DNA of 64,000 nucleotides, taken from contig NZ_JAIQDG010000014.1 in NCBI RefSeq assembly GCF_020037125.1, forward strand, positions 1 through 64,000. The letters run 5' to 3'. The notes under the pieces were generated by a model, which searched no databases, was not told the origin of the DNA, and saw only the letters and a list, made by a program, of their open reading frames with translations. The translations under genes and the position numbers were made by a program. This document shows positions 15,906-24,100 of this stretch, piece after piece (position 1 is the stretch's first letter; the number at the start of each line of letters is the position of its first letter). Origin of the DNA: Myxococcus sp. RHSTA-1-4 (lineage in GTDB: Bacteria > Myxococcota > Myxococcia > Myxococcales > Myxococcaceae).

Positions 15906-18273
15906 AGCAGGAAGCCGTACCCGCGTTCGTCCGGAGCTCGTGTCCCTGGCGCTGGGAGAAGGCCCGTCGCTGCGCTTTCGTCCCGAGCCCCCCGGGGACA
16001 AGGGAAGGCTGAAGCTGCCCGAGGTCCGGGTGGCCGTCGACGTGACGGCCCGGGAATGGGAGTACGTCCTCCAGGGGCTGGAATGCGGAGCGCTCGACGC
16101 CGGGGAGGTGGAAGGCGTGCTCGACGAGCTCCGGAGCCGATACCGGTGCGGCCTCCCCGAGCGGCTCGCGTCGGAGCTGCTCGCGTACTGTGGGCCGGCG
16201 TCCGGGCAGGACGTCTTCGCCGAGCTGCGGGTGTCCCATCGCCTGGAGGAGCTGGCGCTCGTCACCTTCGCCCTCTTCGACCGGGCGTGGAAGACGGTGA
16301 TGGAGCGGCAGGTGGAGCCCTTCTCGGAAATCGTCTTCGACTTCACGCCGCGAGCCCGGATTGCCCTGCTCCTGGGCTGTGAGGCCATGACGAAGCATGG
16401 GCGTTTTCCGCTGCGGCCCCAGGGGCCGAGGCTGGCGCGGAGGCTCGCGGAGGAGCCCGTGGGGACATTGCACTTCGTCTCCGCGAGCGACCTGGACGCC
16501 GGCTACTACTTCACGCTCGGCATCGCCCTGTCGCCGGAGGCCCAGGCCTTCCAGGAACTGGGCGTGGCGTACGGCCTCGACGGAGAGCTCATCGTTCCCG
16601 GGCAGGCCGTCTCCCCCATCCCTCCCTTCCTGGCCATGGCCACGCGCCTGTTCGCCTCGTCCGTCCCCACCAGCAGCAACATCTCCGAGGAGATTCAGGC
16701 CATTCCCTTCAGCAGCTTCGCCCAGCCCGCTGCCCTGGACGTGGCACCCCTGCGGGGAAACCTGTTCCCACCGGACTGGCAGCCCACGAAGCAGGTGGAG
16801 AAGGCGCGGGAGGAGCTGGAGAAGCAGCTCGCTCGCTACCGGGAGCGGGGGAGACAGGAGGCGCTGGAGTTCCTCCCCGATGTCGGCGGCGCCCTGGACG
16901 TGAGCCCCTTCGCCGGGGCCCCGGACGCGGAGCTGGAGGCCTTCGTGGGAGAGGTGCTGGCGCCGCTCCCGCCGGAGGACCGCGCGCGGGTGGCCCTCTA
17001 CCTCCTGCTCACACCGGACCCGGAGAACGCGCGGGCGACGGAGACCGCATTCGCCGAGACGCCCCGTTACAAGGTGACATGCCGGATGATTGACGTGGCG
17101 AAGCGCGCCGGACTGCGCTTCGTGGCGGTGGCGGACCAGGACGAAGACGCCTGGCTGCCGAACCTGCTGGAGTACTTCACCTCGTCCGAGCTCAACCGGC
17201 TGGCGGACTACTCGGACGCGCGGGGCGTCATCCTCTGCGACGGGCGGCCCGTGGACCCCAGCTACACGGCAGCCACCTCCGCCCAGCGCATCCAGTCCGT
17301 GTACACCACGCTGTCGGTGGACATCCTGAAGATGGGGATGTGGCTGTGCATGGACGCGCTCACGGCCCGGGCGGTGTGGAAGGAGTTGATGCGCAACCCC
17401 CACATCCCCGAGCGGATGCTCCTGATGCCCATCGGCATCATCGAGCCCTTCAGCGGCTTCGTGGACAACCGCGACCGCGGCCGGACGCCGCGGGCCCTGG
17501 TCGACCCGTTCGAGAAGATTGAGTTCATGCTCGAGGAGGCCGAGGCGCTCGGCGTCCCCGCGCTGCTCACCGACACCCGCCACAAGAGCCGCTGGGTGCT
17601 GCTGGGCGCGGTGGACGGGGACTTGGAGCCCCACGCCCGGGAGGGGAAGGGGGGCGCCACGTCCCTGCTCGGCCGGGAGAAGCTCCTGCGGGCCGAGCGG
17701 CTGGCGCGGCGCAAGGGCATCCTCCTCGCGCAGGCGGGCTCCATCGAGTCCAGGCAGCTCTTCTGGGTCATCAGCGACACGACCTACGACGCCGCCAGGG
17801 AGGGCCTGAACCCCGCCACCGCCGTCTGGACGGCCGAGACGGAGCGCGTGCTGCGCACGTCCCGGGGCGACAGCCTGAGGGGAGACCTCCAGGAGCAGCG
17901 CCGCGCCGCCATCCTTCCCTACCTGGCCCTGGTCAACCGCACCTACGAGTCACATGCCCGGCTCGATGGCTGGCTGCGGTACCTGGAGGACGTCGGCCGC
18001 GGCGACGAGGCGCTCCGCGGAGCGCTCCTGCGCCAGCGGGAGCTCCTCCTGAAGCTCCAGGACGACTACGTGGAGCTCCAGGAGAACGATGCCCGGACCT
18101 CCAGCGCGACCGAGGCCTACCAGCGGGCCTGGGAGCGGTTCCGGATGGAGTTCCGCGACTACCACGCCACGCTCAAGGCGCACCTCAGGCCCGTCCGCGA
18201 CCGCGTCGCCGAGTCCTGGCGCGTGGCCCGGGCCTCCTCCCGTCCACCCCAGACCTTCGAGGTTTCGCCATGA
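15889..18273 (+). CDS. Large protein of unknown function in the kinase/ATPase cluster
   Basis: 794 residues; the first of three consecutive ATGs has GGGAGG eight bases upstream. I recognise no family. No signal peptide or membrane helix is visible, so it is predicted cytoplasmic. The N-terminal third is mixed alpha/beta. The region about 395-630 looks like a (beta/alpha) barrel-type enzyme: LRFVAVADQDEDAW, RGVILCDGRP, ALLTDTRHKSRWVLLG and ILLAQAGSIES. The last is faintly like the phosphate-binding turn of TIM-barrel enzymes. The last 110 residues are a long helix rich in charged residues, a likely contact surface. It overlaps the upstream regulator by 17 bases and the downstream gene by ATGA. 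Confidence 0.85.
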   Translation: MMMSTEAGSRTRVRPELVSLALGEGPSLRFRPEPPGDKGRLKLPEVRVAVDVTAREWEYVLQGLECGALDAGEVEGVLDELRSRYRCGLPERLASELLAYCGPASGQDVFAELRVSHRLEELALVTFALFDRAWKTVMERQVEPFSEIVFDFTPRARIALLLGCEAMTKHGRFPLRPQGPRLARRLAEEPVGTLHFVSASDLDAGYYFTLGIALSPEAQAFQELGVAYGLDGELIVPGQAVSPIPPFLAMATRLFASSVPTSSNISEEIQAIPFSSFAQPAALDVAPLRGNLFPPDWQPTKQVEKAREELEKQLARYRERGRQEALEFLPDVGGALDVSPFAGAPDAELEAFVGEVLAPLPPEDRARVALYLLLTPDPENARATETAFAETPRYKVTCRMIDVAKRAGLRFVAVADQDEDAWLPNLLEYFTSSELNRLADYSDARGVILCDGRPVDPSYTAATSAQRIQSVYTTLSVDILKMGMWLCMDALTARAVWKELMRNPHIPERMLLMPIGIIEPFSGFVDNRDRGRTPRALVDPFEKIEFMLEEAEALGVPALLTDTRHKSRWVLLGAVDGDLEPHAREGKGGATSLLGREKLLRAERLARRKGILLAQAGSIESRQLFWVISDTTYDAAREGLNPATAVWTAETERVLRTSRGDSLRGDLQEQRRAAILPYLALVNRTYESHARLDGWLRYLEDVGRGDEALRGALLRQRELLLKLQDDYVELQENDARTSSATEAYQRAWERFRMEFRDYHATLKAHLRPVRDRVAESWRVARASSRPPQTFEVSP

Positions 18274-19151
18274 TGCAGACAGCCTTCCGGGAGCGCAGTG
18301 ACACACTCGAGCGGCTGCTGCACTCGAGGACACGGTACATGCGGGGCCGGCTGCTCGATGAAGCGCGGGTCTACCTCTCCGGGCCCATGGACTTCGTGGC
18401 GTCGCGCGAGCAGGAGAAGCGCCAGGGCTGGCGCAGCCGCGTCGGGCAGTTCATGCGGGAGCGGTTCGGGACGACCCTCTACGACCCGTGGAACAAGCCC
18501 GAGGTGCTGGGCATGCCTCACTACGGCAAGGAGGACGAGTTCTCCGCGCAGGTGCGCGAGCAGTGGACCTTCGAGGACTCCGAGGAGGGAGACCGCAAGC
18601 GCGCGGAAATCTCCGTGCACTTCTGGCCCACCTTCCACATCGACCTGCGGATGGTGGACACCAGCGACTTCCTCATCTCCTACGTGCCCACCAACATCTA
18701 CAGCGTGGGGACGGTGCACGAAATCGCCACGGCGCGCCTCCAGCGCAAGCCGGTGTTGATGGTGTGCCCGCCAGTGGTCTTCTCCGAGGTGGCGCGGTTG
18801 GAGGAGCACCTGAAGGGGCGAGGGGACGAGGAAGGCCTGGCGTTGCTGAAGCAGGTGGTGGAGCGGGCGCCCCTGAAGGAGAACCTCCGGGGCACTCCGA
18901 GCCTCTGGTACATGGCCCTGGTGGATGGGCACTACTTCTTCGACGGCTTCGGCTTCGCGCCGTACCTGGAGGAGTTCGGCTGGGAGCGGGGGCACCTCGA
19001 CGCGCTGGAGGAGCGCTTCCCGCCCAGGCGGCCCCTGCTGCCGTACCTGGAGCGGCTGAACGCGGAGATTCCCCCGCGCTGGGACAACGAGCAGAAGGCC
19101 TACGTGGAGAATGCCGAGTGGCTCATCCTCGACCAGCCGGATGAGAGCTGA
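18270..19151 (+). CDS. Nucleoside 2-deoxyribosyltransferase-like enzyme
   Basis: 293 residues. Hallmarks of the nucleoside 2-deoxyribosyltransferase fold are visible: the first strand and turn VYLSGPMD (34-41), the DTSDFLISYVP strand (130-140), then SVGTVHEIATARLQRKPVLM. The last gives the phosphate/ribose turn and the catalytic-type Glu at 151. The family cleaves N-glycosidic bonds of (deoxy)nucleosides or nucleotides. The product is nearly twice the usual ~150 residues, with an insertion between strands 1 and 4 and a C-terminal helical extension of ~110 residues ending in Trp/Tyr-rich sequence. It is coupled by ATGA to the unknown 794-residue protein. The biological substrate is unknown. 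Confidence 0.75.
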   Translation: MMQTAFRERSDTLERLLHSRTRYMRGRLLDEARVYLSGPMDFVASREQEKRQGWRSRVGQFMRERFGTTLYDPWNKPEVLGMPHYGKEDEFSAQVREQWTFEDSEEGDRKRAEISVHFWPTFHIDLRMVDTSDFLISYVPTNIYSVGTVHEIATARLQRKPVLMVCPPVVFSEVARLEEHLKGRGDEEGLALLKQVVERAPLKENLRGTPSLWYMALVDGHYFFDGFGFAPYLEEFGWERGHLDALEERFPPRRPLLPYLERLNAEIPPRWDNEQKAYVENAEWLILDQPDES

Positions 19152-19165
19152 GGAGGGCGCCCACC

Positions 19166-21046
19166 ATGTCTCCCCCTCTGTATGGAACGGTCGAGCCTCT
19201 CTCCCAGGAACGGCGGGTGCCATGCTCCGTGCCCCTGGAGGATGCCGACCCGCGCACCGGCAACCGCAACTGGACGCTCGGGCTGCAGGCCATGAGCGAC
19301 TGGATTTGGAGCGACCAGCCCAACCCCCAGCCCTTTCGCAACCACCTGGCCCGGTACTTCCTCCAGATTCCCGCCGTGCTGGAGCACCAGCTCCACTACT
19401 CGGGGGGCCTCATCTTCGACGAGCCGTCATTCCGCGATGGGGTGAGGAGCGCGGGGATGTTGCCGCGTCCCCTGCGCGAGCAGGTCCTCGGCCTCGTCGC
19501 GATGAAGCGCCGCTCCTGGTACACGATGACGCACCATGCGTTCATCGCGCGGCTCACCTTCAAGAAGTATGGATTGAGCGACGAGGACTTCGTGGAGCGG
19601 TGGTGCCACCTGGACGAGCACCGGGCGCATCCCGGCGTCTACTCGCGGCTGGAGCGGGCGGCCCTCGACTTCGCGGAGGCCTTCACGACGAATCCGAAGG
19701 AATACACGGACGCGCAATACGCGGAGCTGCGGGCGGCGCTCGGTGAGGACAACGAGCGGCGCCATGAGACGGAGGGCCTCTGGCTGGAGCAGCTCCACGC
19801 CGCTCGGCGGGCCCGGAGCCTGGGGCTGCTCCGAGGACTGGAAGGGGCCGCGCTGGACGAGGTGACGCGGGAGGCGGCGCGGGCGCACCGGGGGCTCTCC
19901 CCGGAGTGGAATGAGCAGCTCGTGAACGGCCAGGTCGTGGAGCTGGCCTTCATGTGCCTCCAGTTCGTCGCGCTGTCGGCGCCCTTCACGGCGCTGAGCA
20001 TTCCCGATGAGGACTTCCTGGCGGAGGCCCTGAAGGCCGTCGTACCGGCGCCGGTGATAACGCGGACCAATGCTCTCAACGAGGCGGGCGGGAAGGGCAT
20101 GGCCTCGCTGCTTCCTCCTCCCGTCGCCGCGCTGCCGCTCCAGGCCATCCTGGGGGGACGCGTCGTCGTGGAGTCCGCCCGGCTCCAGGGGGCTCGTGTG
20201 CCGCTGGAGGAGGGGGCGGATTCCGGGCGCTTCTTCCCCGCGAGCCTGACCTCCGCGCTGCGGCACCATCCGGACCTGGCCCGCTTCGTGCCGCGGTATG
20301 CCCTGCCGTTGCTCTTCAACGAGGACGCGTGGAGAAGCGGCACCCACACGGGCGGCTTCGTCACGAGTCGTCTGAAGGCGGTGGTGAGCCAGAAGGTGTA
20401 CCGGCTGCTGCGGTGCCGCTCCGGGCTGGAGCACCACACGCGGCTCGTGCTGGAGGACTTCCTCCGTGAGCACGGCGCGGGGGCGTTCCGGTTGCAGGCC
20501 ATGGACGATGCGGAGGAGGCGCGGGCCCGGGCGCGGGCGTTGGAGCGCGCCAGCGCGGTGCTCGTTCATGTGCATGACCACCGGGGTGCTCCCGAGAGTG
20601 TCTTCACTCCGCTGGAGCGGGCGGCCATGGACTGGACGGAGGAGGTCCTCACGCGGCCGCATGGGGCACACCGGTGGGAGCCGGCGCTCCGTGAGGCGCT
20701 GGACCGGGAGAACCGGCGCGAGGTGCGAGCAGGGCTGAGGCGGCTCGACATGTCGCTGGATGGGGACTCGTTGGAGGTCGCCTATACGCGACTGCTTCAT
20801 CACCAGATTTCCGAGCTGGCGATGATGATTGGTCATCTCGATGGGCTGGGCCGGCTGTCGACCCTCTTGAAGCTGGGTTCAGAGCCGCCAGACGTAGAGG
20901 GGATGTCGCCATCGAGGGCCGCCGAGACGGTGGGCGAGCTGCTCCTGAACCCACGGGCCGCAGAGGAGGTCCTCGCGCGGCTGCGGTCCGGCGAGGAACG
21001 GGTGTTCATCTCCGCGGAGCAGGCCGCGCGCACTGGGGAGTTCTGA
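19166..21046 (+). CDS. Two-lobed carboxymuconolactone decarboxylase/AhpD-like protein
   Basis: 626 residues, cytoplasmic. Each half has an AhpD/CMD-like helical domain. In the first half, RRSWYTMTHHAFIARLTFKK (about 115-135) precedes SRLERAALDFAEAFT (about 155-170). In the second, RCRSGLEHHTRLVLEDFL (about 416-433) precedes TPLERAAMDWTEEVLT. The L-x-x-x-E-R-A-A-x-x-x-x-E repeat shows internal duplication. The redox CxxC of AhpD is absent in both halves, while E/W..H-type residues are kept, closer to CMD-type decarboxylases. It is the last gene of the cluster, 14 bases after the transferase, with GGAGG before the ATG. Catalysis is not proven. Confidence 0.75.
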   Translation: MSPPLYGTVEPLSQERRVPCSVPLEDADPRTGNRNWTLGLQAMSDWIWSDQPNPQPFRNHLARYFLQIPAVLEHQLHYSGGLIFDEPSFRDGVRSAGMLPRPLREQVLGLVAMKRRSWYTMTHHAFIARLTFKKYGLSDEDFVERWCHLDEHRAHPGVYSRLERAALDFAEAFTTNPKEYTDAQYAELRAALGEDNERRHETEGLWLEQLHAARRARSLGLLRGLEGAALDEVTREAARAHRGLSPEWNEQLVNGQVVELAFMCLQFVALSAPFTALSIPDEDFLAEALKAVVPAPVITRTNALNEAGGKGMASLLPPPVAALPLQAILGGRVVVESARLQGARVPLEEGADSGRFFPASLTSALRHHPDLARFVPRYALPLLFNEDAWRSGTHTGGFVTSRLKAVVSQKVYRLLRCRSGLEHHTRLVLEDFLREHGAGAFRLQAMDDAEEARARARALERASAVLVHVHDHRGAPESVFTPLERAAMDWTEEVLTRPHGAHRWEPALREALDRENRREVRAGLRRLDMSLDGDSLEVAYTRLLHHQISELAMMIGHLDGLGRLSTLLKLGSEPPDVEGMSPSRAAETVGELLLNPRAAEEVLARLRSGEERVFISAEQAARTGEF

Positions 21047-21124
21047 CCCGGGCACATCCACCTTTGAATCGCAAGTCCGCGGAGCAGGTACGGGTAGACG
21101 CGGTGTTCGGGATGAGGCTGGTTG

Positions 21125-21238
21125 GACGCTCGAACGCGGTCGCCGCTCGCTCCATCAGCTGCTTCATCCATTGCCCGACCAGCCCAGGATGCATGCCGTA
21201 GCACTTGCCCAGTCGCGCCAGACTCACCTTCTCCCGCG
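21125..21238 (-). mobile_element. IS3-family OrfA remnant
   Basis: Read on the minus strand, this stretch encodes REKVSLARLGKCYGMHPGLV followed by GQWMKQLMERAATAFE. This is the helix-turn-helix and leucine-rich start of an IS3-family OrfA transposase (compare L-A-x-x-F-x-V-H-P-x-x-I-x-x-W-K-x-x-L-x-x-x-A-x-x-x-F). OrfB, the frameshift window and both terminal repeats are absent, so it is a scar of a former insertion. It sits directly at the truncated 5' end of the Imm52-like gene. Confidence 0.6.
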
Positions 21239-21250
21239 CAGCCGAGCGAG

Positions 21251-21772
21251 ATGGGAGACGTGTGTCCGTCTTCCCCGGCTGGGGCATTCCCATTCAGTAG
21301 CTGGAACGGGGTTCTCGACGACAGAGATGCCAGCAGTTTCGATGCTACGTGCGGCGGCTACTCTGCGCGAGTAAGCAACTTCTGGCTGTTCGATCTGCCC
21401 ATTCAAGGCTCGAATGCTGGCCGAGTGCTCACCTGGCAGCCTCTCGCCGGTTTGCTGCGAGCCACCGCTATTGCCTGGGAGCCTGATTGGGGCGTTGTCA
21501 TGTCGCACGCTCACCGCGACATGGCCGAATCTCGTCGCGTTCCGAAATCTCCCTACATCGGATGGGCCACCTACCTTGCGCGGCAGCGGGGAGTAGTGCC
21601 TCCGATGCCCGCCCCCGCTCGCATCGAGCCCGTGGAAGATAAGGGCACTCTCATCGTCCTCACTCCAGAGCGCTTCACGGTCAGCAACTCGGAGCACGTG
21701 TCGCTGGCCGAGCGGGTGCAAGAGCTGCTCGACCGGGCGGGGCTGCTGAAGCCGCTCCAACCCCAGCCGTAG
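21251..21772 (+). pseudogene. 5'-truncated immunity protein 52 (Imm52)-like gene
   Basis: The frame from about 21270 encodes convincing protein: GAFPFSSWNGVLDDRD, YSARVSNFWLFDLP, ATAIAWEPDWGVVMS, KSPYIGWATYLA, EDKGTLIVLTPERF and RAGLLKPLQPQP. This is the C-terminal two thirds of the Imm52 family, immunity proteins of polymorphic toxin systems. The usual N-terminal ~60 residues are replaced by IS3-derived DNA. The ATG at 21251 is an arbitrary in-frame codon at the junction with no good ribosome site. Loss of function is likely but not certain. Confidence 0.6.
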
Positions 21773-21780
21773 AGACGTGA

Positions 21781-21975
21781 GAGGCCGATGGCTCGGCCCC
21801 TCTGCGTTTCTGCTGCGCACTCGCGGGCTGGCGCCGCCAGGTGCTTCCGCACAGCCTCCCGGAGGGCGCGGGCACCACGCCCTCCGCTCTCAAGGCCACG
21901 GTGGAGTCTTCGGACGAGCAGTTCCTCCGCGGGCTGCCGGAGCGCATCGAACGGCTGCGCTCGATGTGCTCGTGA
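21781..21975 (+). pseudogene. Possible 3' remnant of an unidentified gene
   Basis: A frame opening right after a stop (21778-21780) reads GWRRQVLPHSLPEGAGTTPS, then ALKATVESSDEQFLRGLPER and IERLRSMCS-stop. The last ~45 residues have amino-acid-like composition and coding bias, whereas the overlapping frames read as Arg/Ala-rich nonsense. There is no start codon with a ribosome site. I do not recognise the family. It may be the tail of a gene removed by the same rearrangement that left the IS3 scar. Confidence 0.3.
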
Positions 21976-22170
21976 AGCGCCGTACACGCACAGTCCGGGA
22001 CGCTGTCATGTGGCGAACATCGCGGGAGGTGACTGTCGTCTGGTGACCAGGGGCACCCATCCCGGGGGCTGCCCCGGTCCGCGTGGATGAATGAGAGCAC
22101 CGCGCTGCCGAGAGGCGCGTCTGGCTGCATGCACCGCGCGGGCCCGCGGCACGCGCTCGGAGGTCTCCAG

Positions 22171-22840
22171 TTGAGCACTGTCTCCCCTGACGCGGAGCTG
22201 GAGTCCATCGAGGTGGACCTGCTCCTGGAGGGCGTGGCCCGGCAGTGGGGCTTCGACCTGCGCAGCCATGCCCGGCCGCTGCTGCTCCGGCGGCTGCGGT
22301 GGCACCTGCGCGAGGAGCGGCTGGATACCTTCTCCGCCCTCCAGGCCCGCGTGCTGCACGACGGAGAGGCCCTGGAGGGCCTGCTGCGGACGCTGTCCTG
22401 CACGCCGGCGTCGCTCTTCTCGGACCCGGCCTTCTTCCGGGACTTCCGCGCGCGGGTGGTGCCGGTGCTGCGCACCTGGCCGTCCGTGCGCGTGTGGCAT
22501 GCCGGCTGCGGCACCGGCGAGGACACCTACGCCCTGGCCATCCTCCTCCTGGAGGAGGGGTTGTGGGGGAAGCGCCGGTTGTACGCGTCCGACTCCAGCG
22601 AGGGGCTGCTGGCGGACGCGCGCACCGGCGTGCTGCCGCTGCCCTCCGAGGGCGATGCGCGCCGGTACGTGGAGGGCGGGCGGCAAGGGCGCGCTGCGCG
22701 GTGGCCGCGTGGCGGTGGTGGGCAACGACTGGGAGGGGGGCGAGGGGCAGGAGGGCGAGGTGGCGCGCCTGTCGCCGGGCACCGTGGGAGCCTGGCTGGC
22801 GCGCCTGTGCTGGGCGCCGCGCGCCCGGGGGCTGCCATGA
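22171..22840 (+). pseudogene. Truncated CheR-type methyltransferase gene
   Basis: A TTG start preceded by GGAGG at 7 bases opens a frame with the CheR N-terminal helical domain (IEVDLLLEGVARQWGFDLRS, FSALQARVLHDGEALEGLL). It is followed by the start of the SAM-binding domain (VRVWHAGCGTGEDTYALAIL and RRLYASDSSEGLLADARTG). Near 22683, at YVEGG, the protein-like reading shifts frame by one and continues in another frame to a stop at 22840. The rest of the methyltransferase domain is missing. The tail (ARLSPGTVGAWLARLCW) belongs to no family I recognise. A deletion with frameshift is the simplest reading. Confidence 0.65.
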
Positions 22841-23049
22841 GCGGGCCGCCCACGCGCGAGCGCCTGCCGGCGGGCTTGCTCCCCCGAATGCACGGCCGCC
22901 CGGAGACAGTGCTGCTGGGCAGGCGCACCGGGAAGGCTCTCCTCCCGAGGAGGTGCCCGGCCGGACGGCCCTGACCCGCCCCGCAGGACGCTGAACATCG
23001 CGCGGCGGCAAATGGTTGACGCACCAATGAATATGGGCAAGGTGGGCTC

Positions 23050-23454
23050 GTGAGTGACGCCGGACTTCCCTCGCGGGTCCAGCGCTTCATCACCTCGCAT
23101 ATCGACTCCCTCGAGAAGCTGGAGGTGCTCCTCCTGCTTCGGGCTCGCGCGGAGAGGGAGTGGACGGCGTCGGCGGTGAGCCTGGAGCTGCGAATCACAG
23201 AATCCTCCGCGGCCGCGAGGCTGGCGGACCTCACTGCCCGCCGGCTGCTGGTGGACGACGGGGCCACGCCTCCGGCCTATCGCTACAGTCCCGCGAGCTC
23301 GGAGGACGTGCAGGCGGTGACGGAGCTGGCGGCGGTGTACGCAGCGAAGCGGGTGAGCGTCATTTCCTTCATCTTCTCGCGGCCCCTGGACAAGGTCCGG
23401 GGCTTCGCTGATGCCTTCGTGTTGAAGAAGGACAAGGACGGCGGCCATGGCTGA
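23050..23454 (+). CDS. Small putative winged-helix protein
   Basis: 134 residues from a GTG. The N-terminal 85 residues have winged-helix-like features: LEKLEVLLLLRARAEREWTA, the likely recognition segment SLELRITESSAAARLADLTA, and a wing around LLVDDGATPPAYRYSP. The C-terminal half is helical (VYAAKRVSVISFIFSRPLDK). It overlaps the next ORF by eight bases, so translation is coupled with the two small membrane proteins. It may regulate that operon or sense through it. Family assignment is tentative. Confidence 0.75.
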   Translation: MSDAGLPSRVQRFITSHIDSLEKLEVLLLLRARAEREWTASAVSLELRITESSAAARLADLTARRLLVDDGATPPAYRYSPASSEDVQAVTELAAVYAAKRVSVISFIFSRPLDKVRGFADAFVLKKDKDGGHG

Positions 23455-23707
23455 GGCGGTCTACATCCTCTGTGCGCTGACGGCGGTGGCGTGCGCGGTG
23501 CTGCTGCTCCGCGCCTACGGGCGCAGCCAGTCCCGGCTGCTGCTGTGGAGCGGCCTGTGCTTCGTGGGGCTGGGCGTCAGCAACATCATGCTCTTCATCG
23601 ACCTGGTCGTGCTCTCCACCACGGTGGACCTGTACCTGCCCCGCGTGCTCACCACGCTGGCCAGCGTGTCCATCCTGCTCTACGGCCTCATCTGGGACGC
23701 CTCGTGA
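23447..23707 (+). CDS. DUF5985-type small membrane protein
   Basis: 86 residues with three predicted membrane helices: VYILCALTAVACAVLLLRAY, LLLWSGLCFVGLGVSNIMLF and VLTTLASVSILLYGLIW. The plan (helix, short basic loop Y-G-R-S-x-S-R, helix, helix) is that of the DUF5985 family, which occurs as adjacent paralogue pairs. Its start lies inside the winged-helix ORF and its paralogue follows 12 bases later. Function is unknown. A small inner-membrane complex of the two paralogues is plausible. Confidence 0.82.
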   Translation: MAEAVYILCALTAVACAVLLLRAYGRSQSRLLLWSGLCFVGLGVSNIMLFIDLVVLSTTVDLYLPRVLTTLASVSILLYGLIWDAS

Positions 23708-23719
23708 GGTAGCTCGCAC

Positions 23720-23989
23720 ATGCTCAGGTCCATGCTCAACGGTGCGTTGGCGATGGCGTGCCTGGCGAGCGCGCTGTTCTTCCTGCGCTTCTGGAAGCAG
23801 TCGCGCGACAGGCTCTTCTCCTTCTTCTCCCTGGCCTTCCTGCTGATGGCCGTCAACGCCGTGGCCGCCGCGCTGCTCGACGTGGGAGACGAGCGGCGCC
23901 ACTACATCTACGTGGTCCGCCTCCTCGCCTTCCTCCTCATCCTCTACGCCATCTGGGACAAGAACCGCGCCGGCCGCGGCAGCGAGTAG
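23720..23989 (+). CDS. DUF5985-type small membrane protein, second paralogue
   Basis: 89 residues with three membrane helices and the same basic loop (FWKQSRDRLFSFFSLAFLLM) as the preceding protein, with which it aligns along most of its length. The C-terminus WDKNRAGRGSE is short and soluble. The pair probably arose by tandem duplication and ends the three-gene operon. No catalytic or binding motif is visible. Confidence 0.82.
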   Translation: MLRSMLNGALAMACLASALFFLRFWKQSRDRLFSFFSLAFLLMAVNAVAAALLDVGDERRHYIYVVRLLAFLLILYAIWDKNRAGRGSE

Positions 23990-24100
23990 CCCCTGTCCGG
24001 CACAGGACTGTCAGCGGTTCCTCGCGGAAACGTCACCTCCGGATTCCTCGAATTCGTGGAATACGCGCCTCCAGACCTTTCTGTTCCTGGAGGAGCACGG

